Assembly: GCF_005405165.1 (NCBI RefSeq)
Contig: NZ_BJDN01000024.1
Location: forward strand, 1-47,640
Length of the DNA stretch: 47,640 nucleotides
DNA from: Loigolactobacillus binensis
Lineage (GTDB): Bacteria; Bacillota; Bacilli; Lactobacillales; Lactobacillaceae
Direction: 5' to 3'
Of the stretch, positions 9,496 to 18,649 are shown in pieces. Both the position numbers and the translations under genes were made by a program. Each line of letters starts with the position of its first letter. The first letter of the stretch is position 1. Below the pieces are notes generated by a model. The model was given only the letters and a program-made list of their open reading frames with translations, made no database searches and had not been told where the DNA came from.

Positions 9496-9583
9496 ACCAG
9501 ACACCTCTCTGTATATTAAGCCAAGTTTCTAATTGCTTTGTTATAGATATATCATATCACAAATATAACTAAGGTGCAAAAAG

Positions 9584-9626
9584 AAAAAGGACGCCTAAAC
9601 CGTGTGTTAGCACCGCTTAAACGTCC
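9584..9626 (-). terminator. Terminator after the 187-residue unknown protein
   Basis: On the minus strand GGACG...CGTCC arms with an inner TTAA/TTTA pairing are followed by T5. Confidence 0.65.
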
Positions 9627-9682
9627 TTCCCCTGCCAAGGGTGTAAATTAAGTATACCGCAAATTATAACGAACTTAAGCTT

Positions 9683-10246
9683 TTATTCAGCTAATATTAG
9701 ACTGAAGCTAGCAAGCCCTTGTTGGCCATTTTGGATCTTAAATTTAAAATCAAATTTTTCAAACAAGGTCATCACTTGTTTCAGGCTTTCACCATCGAAG
9801 GAACTAACGTTGCCAGTGATTTTATGCACGTTATTTTTCCGAGCAATTTTTAACAAATAAGTTAAAGCCAACTGTGCTAACCCATGATTTTGGAAATCAT
9901 AAAAGGCCAATTGACTTTCGGCACCTAACGTTTCTAACACTGTAATGTGAATTGCTTTAGCCCAAGCATCGTATTCAAACAACAGTTCATTTTGATAATC
10001 AGTTTTGGAGTGACCATACTTATCAACATTTTCATACGCGGTATAAACAAAAATCGAGCTACTTTTTTCATTGATTTGGGCTCGATCAAAATCGGTATAA
10101 ACAATGTATGGTGTAACCGGCTGCGAATCTTTACGATAATCGACTACTTTATCCAAAATTGTTAATTTAGAATTAGCTTCGATCGCAGTTAAGCGCTCTT
10201 GATAAGCTTTCCCCATGATCTTTTCTTGCTCCTGTGACACGTCCAT
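9683..10246 (-). CDS. Conserved hypothetical protein, GNAT-like C-terminal half
   Basis: A 188-residue soluble protein without signal peptide or membrane segment. The last 80 residues read like the second half of a GNAT acetyltransferase fold: a beta strand (SQLAFYDFQ), a helix (GLAQLALTYLLKIARKN), a strand (VHKITGNV), then LFEKFDFKFKIQ resembling the common FGF stretch. The acetyl-CoA pyrophosphate loop (QxxGxG/A) is not clear, so activity is uncertain. Two adjacent ATGs exist; 10246 is 8 bases after GGAGG and is preferred over 10249. It has its own terminator. The specific function is unknown. Confidence 0.6.
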   Translation of the reverse strand: MDVSQEQEKIMGKAYQERLTAIEANSKLTILDKVVDYRKDSQPVTPYIVYTDFDRAQINEKSSSIFVYTAYENVDKYGHSKTDYQNELLFEYDAWAKAIHITVLETLGAESQLAFYDFQNHGLAQLALTYLLKIARKNNVHKITGNVSSFDGESLKQVMTLFEKFDFKFKIQNGQQGLASFSLILAE

Positions 10247-10355
10247 CATTTCTACCTCCAATATCTCTATCTCGGCTCATTATACCATAATCAGCGACTA
10301 GCCCAAGTTAATTTTTAGCTTAGTAGCAATATTTTCATGATATTTTCATTTTCAG

Positions 10356-10895
10356 TTAAGATTGTCGAAAATCAGCCAAAGTCATTTTATAGTAGATTTC
10401 GTCCACTGGCGTTTCATCACTAAATAAGTGTGGCCGTTCTAACTCATATTCAAAGTGAAAACCGGTTTTTTCGATCACTCGTTGTGATTGCTGATTATCC
10501 GCAAAATGCCCGACCCAAATTTCCTGCAAACGCAAATGGTTAAAACCAAAGGCGATAATTGCCTGTACGGCTTCTGGCATTAGGCCTTGACCCCAAAAAG
10601 TTTCATTCAACATAAAACTCAGTTCTCGACTATCATCTTTGGGAGCTGTCCCACTAGGCGCACGCCGATGTAAACCAATAGTACCAATTAATTTTTGGTT
10701 GGCCTTACACGCTACAGCAAAAACTTCATCACTTCGTAAAAACATGGCTAACACAGCTTCGCTTTCGGCCTTTGAATGATGGGGTTGCCAACCAGCCATT
10801 GCGCCTAGCTTGGGATTTTGCATTAGTTCATGTAAATTAGTTAAATCCGCCGCCGCAAAAGGGAGAATCACTAAACGTGTCGTTTCCAAACGCAA
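10356..10895 (-). CDS. GNAT N-acetyltransferase, RimJ/RimL type
   Basis: A 179-residue acetyl-CoA-dependent acetyltransferase. It begins with the strand LETTRLVILPFAAADL common to RimJ/RimL proteins. The acetyl-CoA site lies around ELSFMLNETFWGQGLMPEAVQAIIAFGF (about 90-117), and NQQSQRVIEKTGFHFEYELERPHLF follows. Members acetylate ribosomal protein N-termini or small amines; the substrate here cannot be assigned. Translation starts at TTG, 9 bases after AAGGAG; the next residues and alignment to the family support this. It is about 110 bases upstream of the previous gene on the same strand. Confidence 0.85.
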   Translation of the reverse strand: MRLETTRLVILPFAAADLTNLHELMQNPKLGAMAGWQPHHSKAESEAVLAMFLRSDEVFAVACKANQKLIGTIGLHRRAPSGTAPKDDSRELSFMLNETFWGQGLMPEAVQAIIAFGFNHLRLQEIWVGHFADNQQSQRVIEKTGFHFEYELERPHLFSDETPVDEIYYKMTLADFRQS

Positions 10896-10997
10896 ATTTT
10901 AGCGCTCCTTTATCTTTATTTTGCCACCTGCACAAATTTAGCAAAACCGCTACAATGGTCTTGAACAGCATTGTTTTATGAAAGGTAGGTTTTAATT

Positions 10998-11786
10998 TTG
11001 CAAATTACAACAATTCCGTTGACAGCACCCGCTTATTTACGCGGCTACCTCCGCCAACCCGATGATAATACACCACAAACCACGTTCCCAGCTGTGATCA
11101 TTGTACCTGGCGGTGGCTATACACATATTCCTGAGGCCCAAGCCGAAACACTGGCACTGGCTTTTGTTGCACGCGGTTTCCAAGCATTTTATCTGCGTTA
11201 TCATTTTAGCACGGAAGTCAGTCCATTGTTACCACAACCGATACTTGATTTGGCGGCAGCCATCAGTCAATTACGTCATAACGCCGCTAAATGGCATTTA
11301 GATCCCGATAAAATCACCGCTGCTGGTTTCTCAGTTGGTGGGCACGTCGTCAGTGTTTACAATGGTAGCTGGCAACAACCTTGGTTGCAACAAGTTGCCC
11401 CCGCCACAGACCTGAAACTTAATGCTGCTATTCTAGGTTACCCTGTCATTCGTTTAGATGCAGGTTGGCCACCGACAGCGGAAAAATTAGCCAGTTTAAC
11501 CACACAACCAACGACATTGGCCGCAGATCAGCTAGTAAATACTGCCTGCGCGCCAACTTTTGTTTGGCACACTGCTGATGATCCGCTGGTACCAACGCAA
11601 AACAGCTTACTTTACCTTAGTGCCTTAGCCAAAAACAAAGTTGCTTACGAAGCCCATATTTTTCATCATGGCCCCCATGGTTTAGCCCTGGCTAATGCGC
11701 AAACTGCTTGGAAAGCCGATGCTGACCAACCGCACGTTGCTCGCTGGCTAGATCTAGCAGTCGAATGGCTTCATGAAACTTTGTAA
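10998..11786 (+). CDS. Alpha/beta hydrolase (acetyl esterase / xylan esterase-like)
   Basis: A 262-residue serine hydrolase. VIIVPGGGYTHIP (about 34-46) supplies the oxyanion-hole loop, GFSVGGH (about 110-116) is the nucleophile elbow with the catalytic Ser, an Asp lies in HTADDPLVP (about 196) and the His in FHHGPHGL (about 229). All parts of the triad are present. There is no signal peptide, so it acts in the cytoplasm. Relatives include bacterial acetyl esterases that remove acetyl groups from sugars. The start codon is TTG, placed 8 bases after the last G of AAAGGTAGG. It is divergent from the acetyltransferase gene and is followed by a strong terminator. Confidence 0.85.
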   Translation: MQITTIPLTAPAYLRGYLRQPDDNTPQTTFPAVIIVPGGGYTHIPEAQAETLALAFVARGFQAFYLRYHFSTEVSPLLPQPILDLAAAISQLRHNAAKWHLDPDKITAAGFSVGGHVVSVYNGSWQQPWLQQVAPATDLKLNAAILGYPVIRLDAGWPPTAEKLASLTTQPTTLAADQLVNTACAPTFVWHTADDPLVPTQNSLLYLSALAKNKVAYEAHIFHHGPHGLALANAQTAWKADADQPHVARWLDLAVEWLHETL

Positions 11787-11868
11787 CGACAAACATACCA
11801 CGTAATCACTAATGACCAGGCAAGCAAAAATGCCTACGGAACCTAAGCCGTAACATTAGGAAAAATAA

Positions 11869-11912
11869 ACGGAGTTGTGACCTAGGCCCATTCAAGTCGC
11901 AACTCCGTTTTT
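11869..11912 (+). terminator. Terminator after the esterase
   Basis: Arms ACGGAGTTGTGAC and GTCGCAACTCCGT are followed by T5. The rest of 11787-12161 holds two small inverted repeats (about 11965-11990 and 12000-12016) and the promoter listed next; no gene was seen there. Confidence 0.82.
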
Positions 11913-12080
11913 ATGCTTCCGAATAATCTAGACAAAGCGTGTTCCACAAGAATGGTTAACAGCCGTACCCACTAAAGTTTGCGGTACGAAAATTATCCAC
12001 TATTACAAGATAGTAGCCAAATGGCTTATGCCACACTCGCTTTTTATAAATTAATTTTTTCTAAGCAAAAACTTAATTAC

Positions 12081-12109
12081 TTGTACTTTTTTCGTTAACC
12101 ACGTATACT
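12081..12109 (+). promoter_or_regulatory. Promoter of the 91-residue protein
   Basis: TTGTAC, 17 bases, TATACT on the plus strand, about 50 bases before the start codon. Confidence 0.72.
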
Positions 12110-12161
12110 TTTTAGTAAGGTTACCGTTACTTTTGTCACCTGTGAGAAAGAGGGAACGCTT

Positions 12162-12437
12162 ATGAATTATCACTATTTTCAACCCCGTCCTGCTTTTAGT
12201 GATGACGCTGCCGACTACGTGTTACATTTTATCAATATAACGCGACCAGATTTAGCCAAATATCCTCAGATCGGTAAATTAGGTGATTGGATGCGTTACG
12301 GCGAAAATGACTACCGTATTTGGAGTCATATCAGTAAAACTGATTTGTCCGCGGTCATTAGTCAAACACTACAGTTAACTCCAGAACAATTTACGATCAT
12401 TGACAGTGACGATTATACTGGATATTCGTATTTTTAA
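12162..12437 (+). CDS. Hypothetical protein, 91 residues
   Basis: A small soluble protein rich in Tyr, Asp and Ser with no membrane segment and no motif that I recognise. The AGAGGGA ribosome site 6 bases before the ATG and a consensus promoter about 50 bases upstream support expression. Its last 41 bases overlap, tail to tail, with the end of the pseudouridine synthase gene on the other strand, and no hairpin terminator separates them. Confidence 0.68.
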   Translation: MNYHYFQPRPAFSDDAADYVLHFINITRPDLAKYPQIGKLGDWMRYGENDYRIWSHISKTDLSAVISQTLQLTPEQFTIIDSDDYTGYSYF

Positions 12438-13308
12438 GTAACCGCTGCAGATCTTGCGGAATTGGTGCATTTATCCTAGTCGTCTTTTGGGTAAACGGAT
12501 CTCTAAAGATCAGTTGCCAAGCATGAAGTGCTTGCCGCGAAATCCCGCTTTTCATTGGGCCACCATATAAGTCATCCCCAAGTAAAGGGTGCCCAACTGC
12601 CTGTAGGTGCACCCGAATTTGATGACGTCTTCCTGAGTGTAATTTGACCTGTAAAATAGTTGCATCAAGCGCTGGCAAATAAGCCTGCGTCCAAAATTCT
12701 GTTTGCGCAGGTCGACCTTTGAGATCGATCACTCCGGCAATCTGTGTTGGACAACGCCCTAGCGGCAATGTGATCAAGCCATGGGGACTGCTGATTCTCC
12801 CTGCAACCACGGCTAAATAAATTTTTGCTTGAACAACAGGTACCGGCGCCAGATCAACACGACTTTGAGCAAAAGCGTGTTTAGCCACTAATAAAACGCC
12901 ACTGGTGGCATAATCTAGCCGGCTAAGCAAGTGCGGCACAATATTTTCACTGCCTTGTTGTAATAAATACCCTCGAACACGACTAACGATTGTGTCCACA
13001 CCAGTTTGTGGTCCGGGGACAGAGGCCACATTGGCAGGCTTATTGATCACTAACCAATGGGCTGTTTCATACAAAATACTTAACGGTTGTAAACTTATAG
13101 CTGCTTGCGGAAGTCCTCTTTCTGCTGGTAGCTTTATTTTTATCACCGCGTTTACCGGTAATCGGTCGTTTAACCGCGCTGGTTGCTCAGCAACCCAGAC
13201 TTTCCCCTGCCATTTTAATTGCCGGCATAAATGCTTACTTAAGCCTTGTTGCTGCAAAAAATGGGCTACTGTCACTTCCGCGCCACGATTCTGCCAGCTA
13301 AACTCCAT
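12397..13308 (-). CDS. RluA-family pseudouridine synthase
   Basis: Converts specific uridines in ribosomal or transfer RNA to pseudouridine. About 303 residues. An N-terminal S4-like RNA-binding part (residues about 10-75) precedes the catalytic domain with HLLSRLDYATSGVLLVAK, whose RLD Asp is the nucleophile, and the later LHSGRRHQIRVHL motif typical of the RluA/RluD group. The start at 13308 (MEFSWQ) lies 7 bases after AGGTG and overlaps the last bases of recQ by 11; longer upstream reading is simply recQ sequence out of frame. The target nucleotide cannot be assigned. Confidence 0.9.
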   Translation of the reverse strand: MEFSWQNRGAEVTVAHFLQQQGLSKHLCRQLKWQGKVWVAEQPARLNDRLPVNAVIKIKLPAERGLPQAAISLQPLSILYETAHWLVINKPANVASVPGPQTGVDTIVSRVRGYLLQQGSENIVPHLLSRLDYATSGVLLVAKHAFAQSRVDLAPVPVVQAKIYLAVVAGRISSPHGLITLPLGRCPTQIAGVIDLKGRPAQTEFWTQAYLPALDATILQVKLHSGRRHQIRVHLQAVGHPLLGDDLYGGPMKSGISRQALHAWQLIFRDPFTQKTTRINAPIPQDLQRLLKNTNIQYNRHCQ

Positions 13309-15070
13309 GTTGTTCACCTGTATCCGCCAAAAGCTTGAGGAAAGCGGCCCCATATTGGCTTGCTTTGTGTTCACCCACCCCTTTGACGGTCAAAAACTCG
13401 CTTGTATTTTGGGGCAAACGTGTGCACATATCATGTAAAGTACGATCAGAGAAAATAACAAATGGTGGTACCTGTTGTGCTTGCGCCAATTGTGAACGTA
13501 ATTGACGTAGTTGTTCAAACAAAGCTTCGTCTTCCGGCTGCAACGCTTGCATTGCCACTGCCGTTTTGCGTAAAACTTGCTGTTTCCCTCGTAAAACAGC
13601 GGCGCCACTGGTCGTCACCGTCAGAGTGGGATATTGGCCGCCTGTTGCTTGCAAATAGCCTTCTGCCGTCAAAAAATCAATCAATTCACCTACCGCTTTT
13701 TGCGTCTGCCCTTTTAACAGACCATACGTTGATAGTTTTGTAAAATTTAATTCTCGCACGCGTTGATTATTAGCGCCAGTCAGCACTTGTGTCACCAACG
13801 TTTTACCAAAATTCTCATGCATCCGATAAACACAAGACAATACTTTTTGGGCCGTGACCGTGATATCCGTAGCTTCACGCTGATCGAGACAATTACCACA
13901 ACGTCCACAAGGTTCTGCCGTTTCACCAAAATACTGCAAAATAGCTTGCTGCAAACAACCTTGTGTGTTTGCGTATTGCATCAATGCTTGTAGCTTCAAA
14001 TATTCTTGTTGTCGTGGCGCCTCTGCCATATCTGAGCGTTCAATAAAGAAACGCTGCAACTGCACATCCGAAGGTCGATATAACAAAATAGCCTCGCTGG
14101 GCAAACCATCCCGGCCGGCACGCCCCGCTTCTTGATAATAAGCTTCTAAACTACCAGGTGCCTGCGCATGAATGACAAAACGAACATTACTTTTATCAAT
14201 CCCCATTCCAAAGGCGTTAGTTGCCACCATGACTAATTTGCGATCGTACAAAAAGTCTTCTTGATTTTGGCGCCGCACAGCTTCGGCCAAACCAGCATGA
14301 TACAGCGTGACACTTAAATCATGCTGTTGAAATAAGCTTGTCAAACGTTCAACTTCCTTGCGGGTACTGGCATAGATAATTCCTGATTCATGAGCATTCA
14401 GCTTGAGATAATCCAGCATATACTGATCCCGGTCCTGACCCTTGACGACTTGTAGGGCCAAATTATCGCGCGCAAATCCAGTTTTCACTTCATTCGCGGC
14501 CGCAATTCCCAATCGTTGCCGAATGTCGGTAGCAACTCGCTCAGTGGCCGTTGCGGTCAGCGCCACCAGCACAGGTTTAGTACGTAATTCCTGTAACCGT
14601 GCAGTGACTTGCAAATAACTAGGTCGGAAATCATGACCCCATTGAGAAATACAATGGGCTTCATCAATGGCCACTAGATCAATTTGTAACTGATTTAAAG
14701 CGGCCATAAAAGCGGCCATTTCTAAACGTTCTGGTGATAAATATAATAACTTAACCTCCCCACGACCGGCCATTTCTAAACGCTGATTGATTTCTGTATA
14801 CGTTAATGAGCTATTGATGAACGTCGCGGGAATTGCATTTTCATTCAAAGCATCAACTTGATCCTTCATCAAGGAGATCAATGGTGAGATCACTAAGGTT
14901 AACCCTGAAAACAACAGTGCTGGGATCTGATAGCACAGCGACTTCCCGCCACCAGTTGGCATTAATGCGAGCACATTTTCTCCAGCTAGTAATTTATCGA
15001 TCACTATTTTTTGACCATGGCGAAAATGCGTATACCCAAATTTAGTTTTCAAGATCGTCGCTGCATCCAT
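13298..15070 (-). CDS. recQ: ATP-dependent DNA helicase RecQ
   Basis: A 3'-5' DNA helicase for recombination and fork repair. About 590 residues, the normal bacterial RecQ length. Order: helicase core with MPTGGGKSLCYQ (Walker A, about 38-49), AIDEAHCISQWGHDFRPSY (DEAH box, about 136-154) and the second RecA domain with QEAGRAGRDGLPSEA (motif VI). Then come the zinc-binding RQC region with CGRCGNC (about 370) and a C-terminal HRDC domain ending in FLTVKGVGEHKASQYG. The start is ATG at 15070, with a GTG one codon earlier; GGAG lies about 7-10 bases ahead. Translation is coupled to the overlapping pseudouridine synthase gene. Confidence 0.96.
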   Translation of the reverse strand: MDAATILKTKFGYTHFRHGQKIVIDKLLAGENVLALMPTGGGKSLCYQIPALLFSGLTLVISPLISLMKDQVDALNENAIPATFINSSLTYTEINQRLEMAGRGEVKLLYLSPERLEMAAFMAALNQLQIDLVAIDEAHCISQWGHDFRPSYLQVTARLQELRTKPVLVALTATATERVATDIRQRLGIAAANEVKTGFARDNLALQVVKGQDRDQYMLDYLKLNAHESGIIYASTRKEVERLTSLFQQHDLSVTLYHAGLAEAVRRQNQEDFLYDRKLVMVATNAFGMGIDKSNVRFVIHAQAPGSLEAYYQEAGRAGRDGLPSEAILLYRPSDVQLQRFFIERSDMAEAPRQQEYLKLQALMQYANTQGCLQQAILQYFGETAEPCGRCGNCLDQREATDITVTAQKVLSCVYRMHENFGKTLVTQVLTGANNQRVRELNFTKLSTYGLLKGQTQKAVGELIDFLTAEGYLQATGGQYPTLTVTTSGAAVLRGKQQVLRKTAVAMQALQPEDEALFEQLRQLRSQLAQAQQVPPFVIFSDRTLHDMCTRLPQNTSEFLTVKGVGEHKASQYGAAFLKLLADTGEQHGV

Positions 15071-15153
15071 CACTTTCGCACTCCATTCTTATCTGTTCTT
15101 ATCTATAAGTTTCGCTTTTTTGCGGCGATTACTTGGCCGAATTCCAAACACCT

Positions 15154-15182
15154 ATTCTAACGAATAACTAACAACGACGCAA
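15154..15182 (-). promoter_or_regulatory. recQ promoter
   Basis: TTGCGT, 17 bases, TAGAAT on the minus strand, 84 bases before recQ. Together with the terminator at 15292-15328 it accounts for the gap 15071-15395, in which I see no gene. Confidence 0.65.
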
Positions 15183-15291
15183 CTACGGTTAAAATAAAGA
15201 CGTGTGCCAAAAGTCGGTTAGGCCCCTTAAGCAGCGGCGCGTAACCAAAATCCATTAACCAGCACTCTGCGTACGATTTATTAAAACCAAT

Positions 15292-15328
15292 AAAAAAGAG
15301 CGCGACTTAAATTATATAGGTCACGCTC
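15292..15328 (-). terminator. Terminator after the lipoprotein gene
   Basis: On the minus strand arms GAGCGTGAC and GTCGCGCTC are followed by T6. Confidence 0.75.
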
Positions 15329-15395
15329 CATTTGTTTACTTTTTCAAAAACTACCACCAAATAATCACACCCTCATCGATCCTGCAAAAGGTAAC

Positions 15396-15932
15396 TTAGT
15401 TTAAATTAACGGTTAAAGTTTTAGTAGCGCCACGTTCCGGTGTAATACTGATCCTTAACGGTTGTGTTTGGCTACTCAAGCGATAAGTCAATTCAAAATC
15501 CTCATTTGCTTGTGCACCCACCGAATCAGCAAAGTCATCATCACGCTCAATTACTGCTAATTGAGTCTGCCCTTGATGAACATTTATTTCCGCAATATTC
15601 GCAAATTGCTGATTAGCGGTCGTCAAATTCTGCCATTCAATTTCTAACTCCAAGTGCTGGCTATCCTCTAGTTCACCTTTAAGCGCTATAAGCGCAAACT
15701 GTTCAAAGTGCCAAGTCTGCTTCAACAAAGCCTGCTTATCATCAGCATTGTGCGTTAAGGTCACACCACTTTGCACAGAGCTTGATAAAGCGGCGTGGCT
15801 TGAACTGACTTGACTACTTGACTGCTGACTGGATGAACTGCTAGCCGTTTCAGGTTCTGAATTAGATTGGCGGCAAGCGGTCAGTAAACCTGCGCTACTT
15901 AACAAAACAAGTATACGTAATAGTTTGATCAT
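15396..15932 (-). CDS. Ser-rich lipoprotein with a C-terminal beta-rich domain
   Basis: A membrane-anchored extracellular protein of about 178 residues. The signal peptide ends in the lipobox LLTAC (Cys at about 20), so the Cys is lipidated. A Ser/Gln-rich linker (about 25-55) follows, then a domain of about 120 residues that reads as alternating beta strands, similar in style to DUF5067-type domains of Firmicute lipoproteins. The start at 15932 (MIKLLRI) has AAGGG 8 bases ahead and begins a good signal peptide; the longer reading frame does not. A single gene with its own terminator. The function is unknown. Confidence 0.8.
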   Translation of the reverse strand: MIKLLRILVLLSSAGLLTACRQSNSEPETASSSSSQQSSSQVSSSHAALSSSVQSGVTLTHNADDKQALLKQTWHFEQFALIALKGELEDSQHLELEIEWQNLTTANQQFANIAEINVHQGQTQLAVIERDDDFADSVGAQANEDFELTYRLSSQTQPLRISITPERGATKTLTVNLN

Positions 15933-16249
15933 CAAAAGCACCCTTTCCGTTATCTGATTATAGTTAAGCATAACCAAGTACCGAAACCAGCGTCAATAAA
16001 TAAACTTGAGCATTAAGCCGCCTTTCACTTAGGCCGCACCACAAGTATCGCTGATGAATTGAATTAACAGTATGAATTTGATCATAAACGAAGTATATAA
16101 CATCATAATTACACTAGCACTTCAATTTTTGCTATGCCGATTGTTAATCATCAGAACACACAAAAACCGCGCCATATCTTATATACGCCGCAGCTTCTTA
16201 TTTTAACTATTATGTTTAAATGCGCCAGCCCTTAAACCTTTTATGCGGC

Positions 16250-17869
16250 CTAATACAGCGCCGCAACCTGTTTTTGAATGTCTTCATGGGCCAAAAATTC
16301 ATCGTAATGGGTGGCAAAACGTTCAACCACACCCTTAGCACTGACCTCAACGATATGGTCAGCGATCGTCTGAATAAATTCATAATCATGTGAAGTAAAG
16401 ATCAATGCTCCGTTAAAATCAACTAAAGCGTCATTTAAAGCAGTGATCGATTCCAAATCTAAATGATTGGTTGGATCATCCAATAAAAGTACGTTAGCTT
16501 GGCTCAACATGATCTTAGCCAATAAACAACGCACCTTCTCGCCACCCGATAACATGGCCAACTTTTTCAATACTTCATCGCCGGAGAAAAGCATTCGGCC
16601 TAAGAAGCCACGTAAGAAGGTGTTATCACTTTCTTCTTTAGCAGCGAATTGGCGCAACCAATCAAGAATCGTCAAATCAGCAGCAAATTCAGTCGAACTA
16701 TCCCGCGGTAAATAAGCGCGCGTCGTAGTGACACCCCAAGTAACACTACCCGTATCTGGCGTCAGTTCACCAGCCAGAATCTGCATCAACGTGGTGGTCG
16801 CCACATCGCTGCGACTGATCAACGCCGTTTTTTCACCTGGCTTCAAAGTAAACGTGATTTTATCAAGGATCTTAACCCCAGCGATTGTTTTACTAATATT
16901 ATCCACCCGCAATAAATCACTGCCGATTTCTCGTGCAGCAACAAATTTAATAAACGGATATTGCCGACTGGAAGGCTTAATGTCCTCTAAGGTGATTTTA
17001 TCCAATTGCTTCTTTCGTGAAGTCGCCTGCTTGGACTTTGAAGCGTTAGCACTGAAACGCGCAATAAACTCCTGCAACTCCTTGATCTGATCTTCCTTTT
17101 TAGCGTTGGCCTGACTTTTTAACTGTGCTGCCAACTGGCTAGATTGTAGCCAGAAATCATAGTTGCCGACAAAAAGCTGGATCTTACCAAAATCAACATC
17201 GCACATGTGGGTGCAAACGGTATTCAAAAAATGCCGATCATGGGAAACAACAATAACGGTATTCGGAAAATTTAGCAGGAAGTTTTCCAGCCATTGAATC
17301 GTTGGTGCATCAAGCCCGTTAGTAGGTTCGTCCAATAGTAAAATATCTGGCTTACCAAATAAGGCCTGGCCTAATAGAACCTTTACCTTTTGATTTTCCG
17401 TCAATTCACTCATTTTCTGTTGTTGCATGGTTTCATCAATACCTAATTCTTGCAACAATTGAGCCGCTTCTGCTTCAGCGTTCCACCCGTCCATCTCCGC
17501 AAACTCGCCTTCAAGCTCCGCGACCTTAATACCGTCCTCATCGTTAAAATCCGGTTTAGCGTACAGTGCGTCTTTGGCCTGCATCACCTGATAAAGTTTT
17601 TCGTGACCTTGGATCACGGTGTCTAATACCTTACACTCTTCAAACGCATAGTGATCCTGCTTTAAACTCGTCATCCGCTCATTTGGTGAAATAGTCACTT
17701 GCCCAGTCGTTGGCGGTAACTGACCAGAAAGGATCTTTAAAAAAGTCGATTTGCCGGCACCATTTGCGCCAATAATACCGTAACAGTTGCCGGGGGTAAA
17801 TTTCAAATTAACGTCAGAATACAATTGCCGATCGGGGAAACGCAAACTAACATCACTTACAGTTATCAT
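16250..17869 (-). CDS. ABC-F ATP-binding protein (YbiT/YkpA type)
   Basis: A cytoplasmic, probably ribosome-associated ABC-F protein of 539 residues with two ATPase domains and no membrane part. Domain 1 has an intact Walker A GANGAGKST (about 35-43), an unusual signature LTENQKVKVLLGQ (about 155) and Walker B ILLLDEPTN. The linker (about 240-300) is Lys/Arg/Ser-rich. Domain 2 has a normal LSGGEKVRCLL signature and LLLDDPTNHLD, but its Walker A is ISRSDVATTTL with neither the usual glycines nor the Lys. YkpA-type proteins already have a loose second Walker A, so part of this is family trait. ABC-F proteins help stalled ribosomes or give antibiotic tolerance; the role here is not assignable. 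Confidence 0.9.
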   Translation of the reverse strand: MITVSDVSLRFPDRQLYSDVNLKFTPGNCYGIIGANGAGKSTFLKILSGQLPPTTGQVTISPNERMTSLKQDHYAFEECKVLDTVIQGHEKLYQVMQAKDALYAKPDFNDEDGIKVAELEGEFAEMDGWNAEAEAAQLLQELGIDETMQQQKMSELTENQKVKVLLGQALFGKPDILLLDEPTNGLDAPTIQWLENFLLNFPNTVIVVSHDRHFLNTVCTHMCDVDFGKIQLFVGNYDFWLQSSQLAAQLKSQANAKKEDQIKELQEFIARFSANASKSKQATSRKKQLDKITLEDIKPSSRQYPFIKFVAAREIGSDLLRVDNISKTIAGVKILDKITFTLKPGEKTALISRSDVATTTLMQILAGELTPDTGSVTWGVTTTRAYLPRDSSTEFAADLTILDWLRQFAAKEESDNTFLRGFLGRMLFSGDEVLKKLAMLSGGEKVRCLLAKIMLSQANVLLLDDPTNHLDLESITALNDALVDFNGALIFTSHDYEFIQTIADHIVEVSAKGVVERFATHYDEFLAHEDIQKQVAALY

Positions 17870-17932
17870 TTAATAGCCTCACTTATTCATAATAAATACT
17901 CACTTTAGCACAGAAATCACTTAACAACAATC

Positions 17933-17971
17933 AAAAAAGCGTGCCAACTGAATCAACTCAGTCAGCACGCT
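17933..17971 (-). terminator. Terminator of the amino acid ABC importer operon
   Basis: On the minus strand arms AGCGTGC...GCACGCT with inner TGACTGA/TTCAGTTG pairing are followed by T6. Confidence 0.87.
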
Positions 17972-17977
17972 GCAAGA

Positions 17978-18634
17978 TCATGCGCCCATCCGGCGATCGA
18001 GAATACGGGAAAGCCACGATAAAGCGTAACAAACAATAAAGTACAAGACCGCTAACGCTAGGAACATCGGCAAAACAAAATTCGTATTTTGCCCATAAAT
18101 GATCTGGGCGTGATACATTAATTCTGGCAACATAATGATCGTCGCCAACGAAGTATCCTTGATCAGCGAAACAAACTGACTGACCAGCGGTGGAATCATT
18201 TTCTTGATCGCTTGCGGTAAAATAATGTGTTGCATGGCTTGCCGATAGGTCATGCCGTTACTGCGCGCCGCTTCCATTTGACCAGGATCGACCGCCTGGA
18301 TCCCACTACGAATAATCTCTGCCACCATGGCCGATTCAAAAACGGTCATCGCTAGAATAGCGGCCATGATTGCATCTGGTTTGATGCCGATATTCGGCAA
18401 TCCGAAAAACGTAAAGAATAAAATCAACAATAACGGTAGGTTACGGATAATATCAATTACGAAGCCAACCAATGCCGATAAATATTTGATTTTAACGTAA
18501 CGCAACAAGCCTAACAAACCGCCAATAATAAAACTAAATACGATCGAAACCGCAGAAATTTCTACGGTGATCCATAGCCCTTCCAGGAGATAACGAATGT
18601 TGAGCCATGAATATGCTTGAATAAAATTAGCCAT
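17978..18634 (-). CDS. Polar amino acid ABC transporter permease (second)
   Basis: A membrane permease subunit of 218 residues with about five membrane segments. The EAA loop that contacts the ATPase is seen as EAARSNGMTYRQAMQHIILPQA (about 141-162). It belongs to the His/Glu/Gln/Arg permease group. It is the last gene of a four-gene operon, 15 bases after the other permease, which it resembles over the EAA region (QMEAARSNG in both); the two should form a heterodimer. The terminator follows the stop at once. Confidence 0.93.
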   Translation of the reverse strand: MANFIQAYSWLNIRYLLEGLWITVEISAVSIVFSFIIGGLLGLLRYVKIKYLSALVGFVIDIIRNLPLLLILFFTFFGLPNIGIKPDAIMAAILAMTVFESAMVAEIIRSGIQAVDPGQMEAARSNGMTYRQAMQHIILPQAIKKMIPPLVSQFVSLIKDTSLATIIMLPELMYHAQIIYGQNTNFVLPMFLALAVLYFIVCYALSWLSRILDRRMGA

Positions 18635-18649
18635 TAGTTATTCCCCCTT

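Noticed and set aside
16250..17869. ABC-F protein as a specific antibiotic-resistance determinant
   Set aside because: Sequence layout is of the housekeeping YkpA/YbiT group and nothing around it suggests a resistance cassette.
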